Positions 30,411-38,854 of a DNA stretch of 64,000 bases are shown here, piece after piece. The DNA is from Burkholderia oklahomensis C6786 (GTDB taxonomy: Bacteria > Pseudomonadota > Gammaproteobacteria > Burkholderiales > Burkholderiaceae), in assembly GCF_000959365.1 (NCBI RefSeq), contig NZ_CP009556.1, positions 2,666,001 to 2,730,000 of the forward strand, in the 5' to 3' direction. A program made the position numbers and the translations under genes. The notes beneath the pieces are model-generated. The model was not told where the DNA came from. It ran no database searches and worked only from the letters and a program-made list of their open reading frames with translations. Position 1 is the stretch's first letter, and each line of letters opens with the position of its first letter.

Positions 30411-31526
30411 TTAGTTGGCGGCCGTCTTGGTCGCGTCCTTGTGCCACTTGTAGACGACGAACTTGAACGCCTTCAGGTCGCCCTGCGCGTCGTACGACAC
30501 CTTGCCGATCGGCGTGTCGAAGCCGTGCTGGTGCATGTACGCGGCGACCTTCGTCGGATCGGCGGTCTTCGCGCCCGCGATCGAATCGGCGATGATCTTC
30601 ACCGCCGAATACGCGGGCATCTGGAACGGGCCGTTCGGATCGCGCTTCTTGTCGGCGAACGCCTTCACGAGGGCCGCGTTGGCCGGATCGGCGGTGAAAT
30701 CGGCGGGCAGCGTGACGAGCATGCCTTCGGACGCGGGGCCCGCGATCGCGGTCACGTCCTTGTTGCCGACGCCTTCCGGTCCCATGAACGCGGCCTTCAC
30801 GCCCTGCTCGCGCGCCTGGCGCAGCAGCAGGCCCATTTCCGGGTGATAGCCGCCGAAGTAGACGAAGTCGACGCCTTGCGACTTCAGCTTCGTGATGGTC
30901 GCCGAGTAGTCCGAATCGCCCGCGTTGATGCCTTCGAACAGCACGACGGGGATCTTCGCCGCTTCGAGATCCTTCTTCACCGACGATGCGATGCCCTGGC
31001 CGTACGACTGCTTGTCGTGCAGCACGGCGACCTTCTTCGGCTTGACCTTGTTGATGATGTACTGCGCGGCGGCCGGACCCTGCTGATCGTCGCGGCCGAT
31101 CGTGCGGAACACGAACTTGCGCTTCTTGCCTTCGGTGAGTTGCGGCGCGGTCGCGGACGGCGTGACCATCACGATGCCTTCGTTCTCGTAGATGTCGGAC
31201 GCCGGAATCGTCGAGCCCGAGCACACGTGGCCGATCACGTACTTGATCTTCTGGCTGACGATCTTGTTCGCGACCGCGACCGCCTGCTTCGGCTCGCACG
31301 CGTCGTCCATCATCACCGCCTCGAGCTTGTTGCCGCCCGCGCCGCCGGCTGCGTTGATCTGCTCGATCGCCGTCAGCGCGCCGGCCTTGACCATGTCGCC
31401 GTACTGAGCGACCGAGCCGCTCATCGGGCCGGCAATGGCGATCTTCACGGTTTCCGCATGGGCGGCGGCGCCGGCGGCGGCGAGCATCGCGGCAAGAGAG
31501 ATGGACGAAAGACGGGACAGCATCAT
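30411..31526 (-). CDS. livJ: Periplasmic branched-chain amino-acid binding protein LivJ/K type
   Basis: A 371-aa periplasmic solute-binding protein. The signal peptide is at residues 1-24 (ends AAAHAE), and the mature N-terminus TVKIAIAGPMSGSVAQYGDM is that of Leu/Ile/Val-binding proteins. Lobe motifs IGHVCSGSTIPASDIY and TPSATAPQLT form the ligand pocket, and a conserved disulfide pair is plausible (Cys in DDACEPKQ and GHVCSG). Two tandem ATG codons are possible starts, behind a GAGGAG site. It is the first gene of the operon. Confidence 0.93.
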   Translation of the reverse strand: MMLSRLSSISLAAMLAAAGAAAHAETVKIAIAGPMSGSVAQYGDMVKAGALTAIEQINAAGGAGGNKLEAVMMDDACEPKQAVAVANKIVSQKIKYVIGHVCSGSTIPASDIYENEGIVMVTPSATAPQLTEGKKRKFVFRTIGRDDQQGPAAAQYIINKVKPKKVAVLHDKQSYGQGIASSVKKDLEAAKIPVVLFEGINAGDSDYSATITKLKSQGVDFVYFGGYHPEMGLLLRQAREQGVKAAFMGPEGVGNKDVTAIAGPASEGMLVTLPADFTADPANAALVKAFADKKRDPNGPFQMPAYSAVKIIADSIAGAKTADPTKVAAYMHQHGFDTPIGKVSYDAQGDLKAFKFVVYKWHKDATKTAAN

Positions 31527-32386
31527 CAGGAGCTCCTCGATTATGTTTAGTCATACGGGCAAGGCGGCATGACTTGCGCAATCGAACAACACCCGTGGAC
31601 GAAACGACTTGGAGCACGCCCGAGACGGATAGACGGACCTGCAGATGGAACGGCGCTTGCGGGGCCCGGCAGTGTCAGCCGCCGTCGCGAAAGACAGAGA
31701 CCTTGGTTCGGAAAGACAACGTGATGCGTCTTATATTGCGCAAGCGATTCGCCTGCCCCGCTTACCTAACCGCTCGTCGGACGGATCTGCCGACAGCCGT
31801 TGGCAAGGCAGCCGAAATTATAGGATCGTTTTTCATGCGTCAGACCAGAAATAGCTGACGAATCAGGGAAAATACGCAGTCCAACCGGTCGTTCGAGCCC
31901 CCGGTTGCGCCCGATTTCGACGTGTTGCACCGCAGTGCGATTCAACGCTCGCGACACGTTTCGCGCGATCATTCTGCGCAATTTCTCTTTACATACGGGC
32001 GCTTAACCTGGCGCTGCACTGCACCGTCGCGTGCGCCGAGCGAAATCGGAGACGGTCGCGGCGACGGCGTGCGGCCCGCCATTCGGATCGAGGTGCAACC
32101 GCACGGCTGCCCGAACCGGTACGACGTCCACGCAATGATCGCCCACGAACACGCATATGGCGGCATCTGCGTTGGGGCCATAGCAGGCGTTTTGATATTT
32201 CGATGAAATAATGCGATCGCGCGGCCGGCCAGCCGTTTCTTTCGATCGCCTGTCGAATCGGCTCGCCGTTTTCGGCCGTTCCGTGCCGGCCGGCCGCGCG
32301 CTTCGCTCGTCGTGCGACGTCCGTGCGACATTCATCTGGCGGGAATCCGTCCGCCATTCGCGCTGCACATCACTTACGCTCGCTTC
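31527..32386. promoter_or_regulatory. Divergent intergenic region, livJ / FAD oxidoreductase
   Basis: About 860 bp separating two divergent genes. It must hold the livJ promoter at its left end and the oxidoreductase promoter at its right end. Composition is mixed, with an AT-richer middle (31790-32000 and about 32190-32215). No gene, RNA family or operator could be recognised. Confidence 0.4.
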
Positions 32387-33631
32387 ATGGATTTCGACGT
32401 CATCGTTCTCGGCGCAGGCATCGTCGGCGTATCGGCCGCGCTGCACCTGCAGGATCGCGGCCGCCAGGTCGCGCTCGTCGATCGCGGCGCGCCCGGCGAC
32501 GGCACGAGCTTCGGCAACGCCGGGCTCATCGAGCGCTCGTCGGTCGCGCCGTATGCGTTTCCGCGCAGCCCGCTCGCGCTGCTGCGCTACGCGCTGAACC
32601 GCTCGACCGAGCTCTATTGGCATCGCGCGTCGCTACCGTCGTTCGCGCCGTGGCTCGCGCGCTTCTGGTGGGAATCGGCGCCGCGCCGCCATGCGGCCGC
32701 CGCGCGCGACATGCTGCCGCTCATCGAGCGCAGCGTCGCCGAGCACGATGCGCTGATCGCGCGCGCGAACGCGGGCGACCTCGTGCGCGCGTGCGGCTGG
32801 ATCGAGGCGTATCGCACGCCTGCCCGCCTCGCGCATGCGACGAGCGACGCCCTGCGCAGCGCGAGCCGGCACGGCCTGCGCGTGGCGACGCTGGACGCGG
32901 CCGCGCTCGCCGCGCAAGAGCCCGCGCTCGGCCCGGGCTTCTGCGGCGCGCTGCACTGGCTCGATCCGAAGAGCGTCGTCGATCCCGGCGCGCTCGTCAA
33001 AGCGTACGCACGGCTCTTCGAGCGCGACGGCGGCGCGCTGCTCGAAGGCGATGCGGCGAGCATCGAATCGAGCGGCGAAGGCTGGCGCGTGCGCACGGCC
33101 GACGGCATCGCGGCCGCGCGCGAGGTCGTCGTCGCGCTCGGCCCGTGGTCCGACGCGGTGTTCGCGAAGTTCGGCTACCGGATTCCGCTGCGCGAGAAGC
33201 GCGGCTACCACATGCATTACGCGCCGCCCGACGACGCGCCGCTGTCCGCGCCCGTCGTCGATCTCGAGCACGGCTACGTCGTCGCGCCGATGCGCGGCGG
33301 GCTGCGGCTCACGACGGGCGTCGAGATCGCCGCGCGCACGCTGCCGCCGACGGGCGTGCAGCTCGCGCGCGCGGAACGCGTCGCGCAGCCGGCGTTCCGG
33401 CTCGGCCCGCGGCTCGACCCCGCGCCGTGGCTCGGCTTTCGGCCGTGCACGCCGGACATGCGCCCGGTGATCGGCGCCGCGCCGCGGCACCGCGGAATGT
33501 GGTTCGCGTTCGGACACAATCATCACGGGCTCACGCTCGGTCCGATCACGGGACGCCTGCTCGCGGAAATGATGTGCGGCGAGCCGACCGCCGCGAACGT
33601 CGCGCCGTTTCGCGTCGAGCGGTTTCTCTGA
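32387..33631 (+). CDS. FAD-dependent oxidoreductase of the DAO (D-amino-acid dehydrogenase) family
   Basis: A 414-aa flavoprotein with the N-terminal dinucleotide fold DVIVLGAGIVGVSAALHLQ and a DAO-family substrate domain, ending in the GHNHHGLTLGPITGRLLAE motif that contacts FAD. It probably oxidises a D-amino acid, secondary amine or opine, passing electrons to the respiratory chain. The start at 32387 is the only one placing the Rossmann strand at the extreme N-terminus, as is usual for the family. The ribosome-binding site is weak. It has no operon partner, so the substrate is open; imino-acid or N-methyl amino-acid oxidation is possible given the amine-catabolic genes nearby. Confidence 0.8.
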   Translation: MDFDVIVLGAGIVGVSAALHLQDRGRQVALVDRGAPGDGTSFGNAGLIERSSVAPYAFPRSPLALLRYALNRSTELYWHRASLPSFAPWLARFWWESAPRRHAAAARDMLPLIERSVAEHDALIARANAGDLVRACGWIEAYRTPARLAHATSDALRSASRHGLRVATLDAAALAAQEPALGPGFCGALHWLDPKSVVDPGALVKAYARLFERDGGALLEGDAASIESSGEGWRVRTADGIAAAREVVVALGPWSDAVFAKFGYRIPLREKRGYHMHYAPPDDAPLSAPVVDLEHGYVVAPMRGGLRLTTGVEIAARTLPPTGVQLARAERVAQPAFRLGPRLDPAPWLGFRPCTPDMRPVIGAAPRHRGMWFAFGHNHHGLTLGPITGRLLAEMMCGEPTAANVAPFRVERFL

Positions 33632-34743
33632 TTCGAAGCGGATGCGCGCGCGAGCGCATCGGCGGCGGCAGGAAAGTTCGACGCGCTCTCAAACGCGCGA
33701 CGCCCGACGGCGATGCGCCGCGAACGCCGCGCTCCGGCGGTAGCGAGCCGCGCGGCATGAACCGCGCGGCATGTCGATCTACACGCGATGCATGGTCGAT
33801 CCGCACGAAGCGCCGGACGATGCTTGATCCGCGTCCGGGGCGCGCGGTGCATCGAACGCGATTCGGCAAGCGACGAGCGCGCTGAGCGATGCATCGATCG
33901 CCATTGCCGTCGAGCGTGCTCGACGAAGCGCGCTCGCCGAGCATCCGATGGCTCCGCGAAGACAATCGCCGCGCGCATGCGACACGCGACACGCGACACG
34001 CGCTCGACCATGATTGCGCGCCCGCCGCTCATCGATCGATTGATCCGGCAAATTCGAATCCGCCGAACGAGACAAGAACATCGGCGCCGCATCCCGCTCC
34101 GTTTCTCGGCAACGAAGCGAATCCGACATTGCGCGGAATCGCGCAAACGATTTTGCGCCGTCGTCGAAACGCGGCGCCTAATCGGTAATCGCGCAATAAG
34201 CAACCGACTAACCCGCCGAGGAATCATTGCACATTGAACGAATAGAGCTTTGCAATTTTCACAACGAACATCGTCACAACGATCAATGCAGTCGAATCGA
34301 ACGCAGGATTAACCGTAACGCACTCGGACGCGTCGGCGGCAAAACAATCGCACGAATCGCCTTTGCGTTGAAGCGGCAAACCTTGACACGCGGTGAAACA
34401 CCACGACAAGACGCGCGCCGCCGCCGCACGTCCGCACATCGCGGCAACCGGCCGCGAACGGCGGACGCGGCTCGCGACGCGCCACAGCGGGGTTCGGGGG
34501 GCCGTTTCGTATCCGATTCGTGCACCATTCGAGTGAACGACTCGGCACTCCACTTTTGTCTGCTAATGGAAATCGATTATTTCTAAATCGGCAAAAAGTA
34601 ATTTGAGCCAGACAGGATGTTTTTTCCGCGCGAGCGCGCTTACATTTAGCGCACCCCTCTAATGGAAATCGCTACGGAATCGACGGAAAGCAGTTGCAAT
34701 AACTGCCTAGGCCGATACCGCACGAGCTTTAGGAAACGGCAAA
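33632..34743. other. Long intergenic region with a low-GC right half
   Basis: About 1.1 kb with no convincing gene. Features seen are a short tandem run of GCGACAC units at 33980-34004; AT-rich sequence from about 34190 to 34290 and 34550 to 34740; and a 13-bp direct repeat CTAATGGAAATCG at 34563-34575 and 34659-34671, 96 bp apart, upstream of the DUF3331 gene. The repeat pair is a plausible regulator-binding arrangement. Confidence 0.4.
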
Positions 34744-35034
34744 ATGAAGTCCTCCAAATCCCAGCCTGTGCTCGATCCCGCTGACGTTCACGTCGAAATC
34801 CTCGAACGCTCCGACACGCTGCTCGTCGTCCGATGGGTCGAACCCGGCCGCTGCCACTACGGCGAGCAACGCTGGCGCCGCCGCTTCGCGCAACGCACCG
34901 GCACCTGCGCGCTGTCGCGCCAGGTGATCCATCGCGGCGACGAAGTGTTCCGCCCCGCCGAGCGTCCGGCGCCCGCAAACGCAGGCGCGATGATCTCCGC
35001 CGCCGAAGTGCTCGGCCATACGAGCGGCAAGTAA
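34744..35034 (+). CDS. DUF3331 family protein
   Basis: A 96-aa protein of the DUF3331 family, seen mainly in Burkholderia. Conserved features are the WVEPGRCHYGEQRW segment and GTCALSRQVIHRGDEVFRP, a compact beta fold with two cysteines. The function is unknown. The start at 34744 has an AGGAAA site. It is followed after 240 bp by the SDR gene with a palindromic element between them, so they are probably separate transcripts. Confidence 0.8.
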   Translation: MKSSKSQPVLDPADVHVEILERSDTLLVVRWVEPGRCHYGEQRWRRRFAQRTGTCALSRQVIHRGDEVFRPAERPAPANAGAMISAAEVLGHTSGK

Positions 35035-35130
35035 CGCCGCGATCCCGCCGCCGGCGCGGCCGATGCCGCGCCATATATAGTTAGAGCGACGTCTCTAGCT
35101 TGCCCCTTGTTTTCGCCAGCTCGCGTCACT

Positions 35131-35156
35131 ACCGTTACATCAGTCAATGTAACGGT
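35131..35156. promoter_or_regulatory. Perfect inverted repeat, probable operator of the SDR gene
   Basis: ACCGTTACAT and ATGTAACGGT, ten-base arms that are exact reverse complements around CAGTCA. The size and symmetry suit a dimeric repressor such as TetR. It sits 119 bp upstream of the SDR start; a smaller inverted repeat TAGAG/CTCTA with a TATATA stretch lies just left at 35074-35097. Confidence 0.75.
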
Positions 35157-35206
35157 GTGGGGCGCGGACGAGGGAATCGCCGCTGCTCCGATGCACCGGA
35201 TCTAGG

Positions 35207-35237
35207 GCCCGTTCACGCAAAAAACGGGCTCGTGAAC
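35207..35237 (+). promoter_or_regulatory. Two mutually exclusive hairpins in the SDR leader
   Basis: GCCCGTT (35207) can pair with AACGGGC (35223), while GTTCACG (35211) can pair with CGTGAAC (35231). The stems share bases 35211-35213 and interleave, so only one can form. If transcribed, this is a small switch-like leader 37 bp before the start codon; as DNA it could equally be nested operators. Confidence 0.5.
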
Positions 35238-35274
35238 GCGCCGCCCCACGGCGCGCCACCGGATGGAGACGAAG

Positions 35275-36261
35275 ATGCATGCATGGAGCGCGCAACATGT
35301 GCTGCCGCAAGGCGGAAAAGTCGCGGTTGTCACAGGAGCCAACAGCGGTCTCGGCTGGCAGATCGCGGAAACGCTCGCCGCCAAGGGCGCGCAGGTGGTG
35401 ATGGGGTGCCGGGATTCGGCGAAGGGCGAACTGGCCGCGCACACGATCCGCACCCGTTACCCGCGCGCGCGCATCGAGGTCGAGTCGCTCGATCTCGCCG
35501 ATCTCGCCTCCGTCTGCCGTTTTGCCGATGCCGTCACCGATCGCCACGGCCGTGTCGACATCCTCTGCAACAACGCGGGCGTGATGTTCCTGCCGCTGCG
35601 CCGCACGCGCGACGGCTTCGAAATGCAGATGGGGACCAATCATCTCGGCCACTTCGCGCTGACGGGCCTGTTGCTGCCCGCGCTGCGCGCGTCGCACCGC
35701 GCGCGCGTCGTGACGATGTCGAGCGGCTTCAACCGGCTCGGCAAGATCCGCCTCGACAACATGCTCGCCGAGCACGGCTACAACAAGTACCGCGCATATT
35801 GCGACAGCAAACTCGCCAACCTGATGTTCACGCTCGAACTGCAGCGCCGCTTCGATTACGCGGGACTGTCGATCCTGAGCGTCGCCGCGCATCCGGGCTA
35901 TGCGGCCACCAACCTGCAATTCGCCGGTCCGACGATGGAAAACTCGCCGTTCGGCTCGTTCGCGATGCGCCTGTCGAACCGCTTCGTCGCGCAGCCGGCC
36001 GAGGTCGGCGCACTGCCCGCGATCCATGCGGCGACGACGGCCGACGTCGAGGGCGGCGCGTACATCGGCCCCGCGCGCCTGTGCGAAACGCGCGGCTATC
36101 CGGCCGATGCGCGCATCCCGCACCAGGCGCGCGACGTGCAGGTGGGCGCCCGCCTGTGGGAGAAATCCGAACAACTGACCGGCGTGCGCTATCTCGACAC
36201 GCGGCCGCCCGGTTCGCGCCGCGGCCCATCGCGCTACGACGCGACATTCCGCGCACTCTGA
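35275..36261 (+). CDS. Short-chain dehydrogenase/reductase (retinol-dehydrogenase-like)
   Basis: A 328-aa SDR with the nucleotide-binding TGANSGLG motif near residue 21, the NNAGVM motif, the catalytic Ser in TMSSGFNRLG and the YxxxK-type active site as YCDSKLANL, followed by HPGYAATNL. The long C-terminal half and the ANSGLGWQIAETLA start resemble WWOX/retinol-dehydrogenase-type SDRs. The substrate is unknown. The start at 35275 is preferred because GGAGACGAAG lies directly upstream; an ATG at 35263 would give 332 aa. The operator and leader structures upstream point to tight regulation. Confidence 0.8.
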   Translation: MHAWSAQHVLPQGGKVAVVTGANSGLGWQIAETLAAKGAQVVMGCRDSAKGELAAHTIRTRYPRARIEVESLDLADLASVCRFADAVTDRHGRVDILCNNAGVMFLPLRRTRDGFEMQMGTNHLGHFALTGLLLPALRASHRARVVTMSSGFNRLGKIRLDNMLAEHGYNKYRAYCDSKLANLMFTLELQRRFDYAGLSILSVAAHPGYAATNLQFAGPTMENSPFGSFAMRLSNRFVAQPAEVGALPAIHAATTADVEGGAYIGPARLCETRGYPADARIPHQARDVQVGARLWEKSEQLTGVRYLDTRPPGSRRGPSRYDATFRAL

Positions 36262-36291
36262 AGCATTTCGCCAAGCCCAGGCTCGCCGCTT

Positions 36292-36327
36292 CGCCCGCTG
36301 CAGTCCGGCGGTCGGGCGGCTTTTTTT
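36292..36327 (+). terminator. Rho-independent terminator of the SDR gene
   Basis: CGCCCG pairs with CGGGCG (extendable by flanking GCCG/CGGC) and is followed by CTTTTTTT, about 30 bp after the SDR stop. Confidence 0.75.
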
Positions 36328-36400
36328 ATCGCCGCGACACCCCGCCGCTTGCCACCGGGATTTTTTCATTTTTTGAAAAGATATTTCGCTAAAGCCAGCG

Positions 36401-36429
36401 TTTACCCGTAAGAACCCGAAGACTACGAT
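36401..36429 (+). promoter_or_regulatory. Candidate sigma-70 promoter for the DUF4148 gene
   Basis: TTTACC at 36401 and TACGAT at 36424 are separated by 17 bp, with an AT-rich block just upstream. The spacing to the start codon is about 60 bp. Confidence 0.4.
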
Positions 36430-36490
36430 GTAACCAATCGCTTAAGACATGGTGTCGAAAGCGAAGTCAATAAAACATTCGGAGGTTCTC

Positions 36491-36802
36491 ATGAAATCGC
36501 TCGTTTATGCAGTCGTCGCCGCTTCCGCTCTTACTGCTTCGTTCGGTGCGTTCGCGCAATCCAACCAGTCGCTGACCCGTGCGCAAGTGCGCGCGGAACT
36601 GGTCCAGCTCGAGAAGGCCGGCTATCACCCGGGCGTGTCGAGCCCGTACTATCCGGAAGACATCCAGGCCGCCGAAGCACGCGCGCAAGGGGCCGCCGAC
36701 ACGAGCGGCTACGGTGCGCAAGCCGCGCCCGTCGCGCACGTCGGCGCTCCGACGGCTGCGGCGCCCCGCTCGCCGCGCGACTCGATCTACTTCGGTCAGT
36801 AA
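36491..36802 (+). CDS. DUF4148 periplasmic protein
   Basis: A 103-aa exported protein. The signal peptide is at residues 1-22 (ends GAFAQ), followed by the DUF4148 signature SLTRAQVRAELVQLEKAGYHPG and then a variable tail. The family is abundant in Burkholderia, is often among strongly expressed small secreted proteins, and has no known activity. The start is fixed by a GGAGGT site eight bases upstream. It is monocistronic between two terminators. Confidence 0.9.
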   Translation: MKSLVYAVVAASALTASFGAFAQSNQSLTRAQVRAELVQLEKAGYHPGVSSPYYPEDIQAAEARAQGAADTSGYGAQAAPVAHVGAPTAAAPRSPRDSIYFGQ

Positions 36803-36915
36803 AGCAGTCGACGGACCGTGCGGCCTTGCCTGATCCGGCCGCCGCGCGGTCTGAATCTCGTACGACGAGCCGGTCGTTCGGCGCATCGTCGACCCCATTC
36901 GGGCCCCTAACCTCC

Positions 36916-36967
36916 GCCGCTCCATTTGGAGCGGCTTAGCCTGGGCGCCTGGCGCCTGGGCGCTTTT
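36916..36967 (+). terminator. Terminator region of the DUF4148 gene
   Basis: A perfect eight-base stem (GCCGCTCC, loop ATTT, GGAGCGGC) is followed by a second GCGCC/GGCGC-type hairpin running into CTTTTTC. Confidence 0.65.
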
Positions 36968-37016
36968 TCGGCTGAGGCGCAAGTCCGCGATCGCGGCGGA
37001 TCCCACGAGTGGGAAA

Positions 37017-37057
37017 CAAAATCGATCCTTACATATTTTGTAAGGATCGATTTTTTT
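37017..37057. terminator. Bidirectional rho-independent terminator
   Basis: AATCGATCCTTAC pairs with GTAAGGATCGATT across an AT-rich seven-base loop, flanked by A residues on the left and T residues on the right. It can stop transcription from both sides. Confidence 0.85.
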
Positions 37058-37371
37058 ATGGCGGCTCGCCGTACGTGTCGCAATCACCGGCCGTATCAAA
37101 CGTCGACGCAACCATTGCCCATCGTTTCGCGCCGCGCGCGTGCGGTTTCAAACACCCGTCCGAATTCCAATTGCGTCCCGGTAGAGGCGCGTTTATCGAT
37201 TCGTGTCGTCATTGTCACGTCGGCAGGTACCCGTTGTTCCGCATGTCGGGCGGCACGCTGCTTATTCGCGTCGCTTGCGGTCTTTCCATTTCGACGGAAA
37301 GGCGCTCTCCCCAGCCCCGCCCTTACGACGCCATGCGTTCGGCACTTACCGCGCTTCTCACGCGTCGCGCG

Positions 37372-38319
37372 TCACTTACCCGGCTCAAGCAGGAATTCGC
37401 AGACGATCCGATGCATTCGCGCGGCCTGCGGACTCGTGTCGAGCGCCCGCCAGCAGCCGTGAACGAGCCCGTCGCCGAGCCAGAAGCGCGCCGCGCCGCC
37501 CGCCGACCGGATGCGCTCGACATAGACGCGCGCATCGTCGCGCAGCGGATCGTGCTCCGCGCCGACCGCCAGCACGGGCGGCATGCGGTCGAAGCCGTTC
37601 GCGTCGAGCGGCACCGTGCCGCGTGGCGGCCGGGCATCGCCCCAATAGAGGCGGCGGCATGCGTGCACGTCGGCGAGCGTGAGCATCGGCGCGTGCGCCT
37701 CCGTCTCGCGCGCGGGCGACTGCGGCTCGAAGCCGAGCATCGGATAGACGAGTGCGACCGCGCAAACGCCGCCGACCGCGCGACGGCCGCCACCCAATTC
37801 GCCGTCGCGCAGCGCCGCGATCACCGACGCCGCAAGTGTGCCGCCCGCGCTGTCGCCTGCAAGCCGAAGCGGCAGCGCGATCGAATCGAACGGCAGCCGG
37901 CCGTCGAGCGCCGCGACGGCGACCTCCAGGCAATCGTCGAACGCGGCCGGCGCAGGATGTTCGGGCGCGAGCCGATAGTCGACGGCGATCACGTCGAGCC
38001 CCGTGTCCGCCGCGATCCGCGCGGTGACGAGCGCGTGGCTGTCGAGCGACCCGACGACGAAGCCGCCGCCATGAAAGAACAGAACCGTCCCGCGCGCATC
38101 GGATCGCCGCGATCGGTAGCGCCGCAAGCCGATCGCGCGGCCGTCGGACGCGACGAAGCGCGCGTCGGCCGTATCGACGTCCACCGGCAAGGCGGGCGTC
38201 CACGCCGCGGCGAACCGCTCGTAGCACGCGCGCTGCTCCGCGATCGGGCGCGACGCGGCGTCGTCCGGATACCACGCGGCGACGCGCGCGACGAACGCTT
38301 CGATTTCCGGTTCCAGCAT
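37372..38319 (-). CDS. HSL-type alpha/beta-hydrolase esterase in the carnitine operon
   Basis: A 315-aa esterase of the hormone-sensitive-lipase group, with the oxyanion motif HGGG at about residue 85, nucleophile Ser in GDSAGG, the acid in EHDPLRDD and a C-terminal His in GLVHGCWR. As the last gene of caiX-cdhC-cdhA-cdhB-esterase it may hydrolyse short acyl-carnitines to free carnitine before CdhA acts. A putative esterase also closes the P. aeruginosa carnitine operon, but its substrate is not proven by position. The start at 38319 has a weak ribosome-binding site and is 35 bp after the cdhB stop. Confidence 0.75.
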   Translation of the reverse strand: MLEPEIEAFVARVAAWYPDDAASRPIAEQRACYERFAAAWTPALPVDVDTADARFVASDGRAIGLRRYRSRRSDARGTVLFFHGGGFVVGSLDSHALVTARIAADTGLDVIAVDYRLAPEHPAPAAFDDCLEVAVAALDGRLPFDSIALPLRLAGDSAGGTLAASVIAALRDGELGGGRRAVGGVCAVALVYPMLGFEPQSPARETEAHAPMLTLADVHACRRLYWGDARPPRGTVPLDANGFDRMPPVLAVGAEHDPLRDDARVYVERIRSAGGAARFWLGDGLVHGCWRALDTSPQAARMHRIVCEFLLEPGK

Positions 38320-38354
38320 CGCGCGCGTCGCCGGGCTTGTCGGTTCGCCGCGCG

Positions 38355-38852
38355 TCAGCGGCGCGCGGGCAGGCCGATCACGCGTCCCGCATAAGCGGGC
38401 GCGGGGCACGTGCGCTGCCGCGCATGCAGATTCGCGATCCGCTCGGCGACGTCGGCGTCGAACGGCGCCGCCTTCGGTCCGCCCGTGTCGACGTGCAGCA
38501 GCATCTGCTCGCTCGCCGACACCGCGCCGTCGATCCCTTCCGCGAACATCTCGAGATACAGATGCAGCCGCTTCGCGTCGTGCGCGAGCACGCGCGCATC
38601 GACCCGCACGCGCGTCCCCGCCTTGATCTCGTGCAGATAGTTGACGTGCGCCTCGAGCGTGTAGACCGAGCGGCCGCGCGCCCGGCGCGCCGCATCGTCA
38701 AGGCCGATCGCGTCGAGCAGCGCATCGGTCGCGAAGCTGAAGATCAGCAGATAGAACGCATCGCGCAGATGCCCGTTGTAATCGACCCAATCCGCGCGAA
38801 CCGCGTCGCGGTAGATCGTCAGCTCCGTCGCTTGCATCGCGGCCGTCGTCAT
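38355..38852 (-). CDS. cdhB: Thioesterase CdhB (betainyl-CoA thioesterase)
   Basis: A 165-aa hot-dog-fold thioesterase with the 4HBT-like motif VDYNGHLRDAFYLLIF and VYTLEAHVNYLHEIKAG. In carnitine degradation this enzyme hydrolyses betainyl-CoA to glycine betaine and CoA. The start: ATG at 38852 has GAGG at good spacing, while an ATG at 38858 overlaps the cdhA stop (ATGA) but leaves no room for a ribosome-binding site. Either way translation is coupled to cdhA. Confidence 0.85.
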   Translation of the reverse strand: MTTAAMQATELTIYRDAVRADWVDYNGHLRDAFYLLIFSFATDALLDAIGLDDAARRARGRSVYTLEAHVNYLHEIKAGTRVRVDARVLAHDAKRLHLYLEMFAEGIDGAVSASEQMLLHVDTGGPKAAPFDADVAERIANLHARQRTCPAPAYAGRVIGLPARR

Positions 38853-38854
38853 CG

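Larger units (their letters stand above)
36803..37371. other. Intergenic region with stacked terminators
   Basis: About 570 bp between the DUF4148 gene and the convergent esterase gene. It carries the hairpins listed separately at 36916-36967 and 37017-37057. The remaining 300 bp (37060-37371) show no supportable gene. Confidence 0.5.

Noticed and set aside
31880..31910. tRNA-like TPsiC sequence (GTTCGAGCCCCCG)
   Set aside because: No matching acceptor, D or anticodon arms could be folded around it.
33523..34227. Minus-strand frame of 234 codons after the FAD oxidoreductase
   Set aside because: Overlaps the end of a real gene, Arg/Ser-rich throughout, and no known family.
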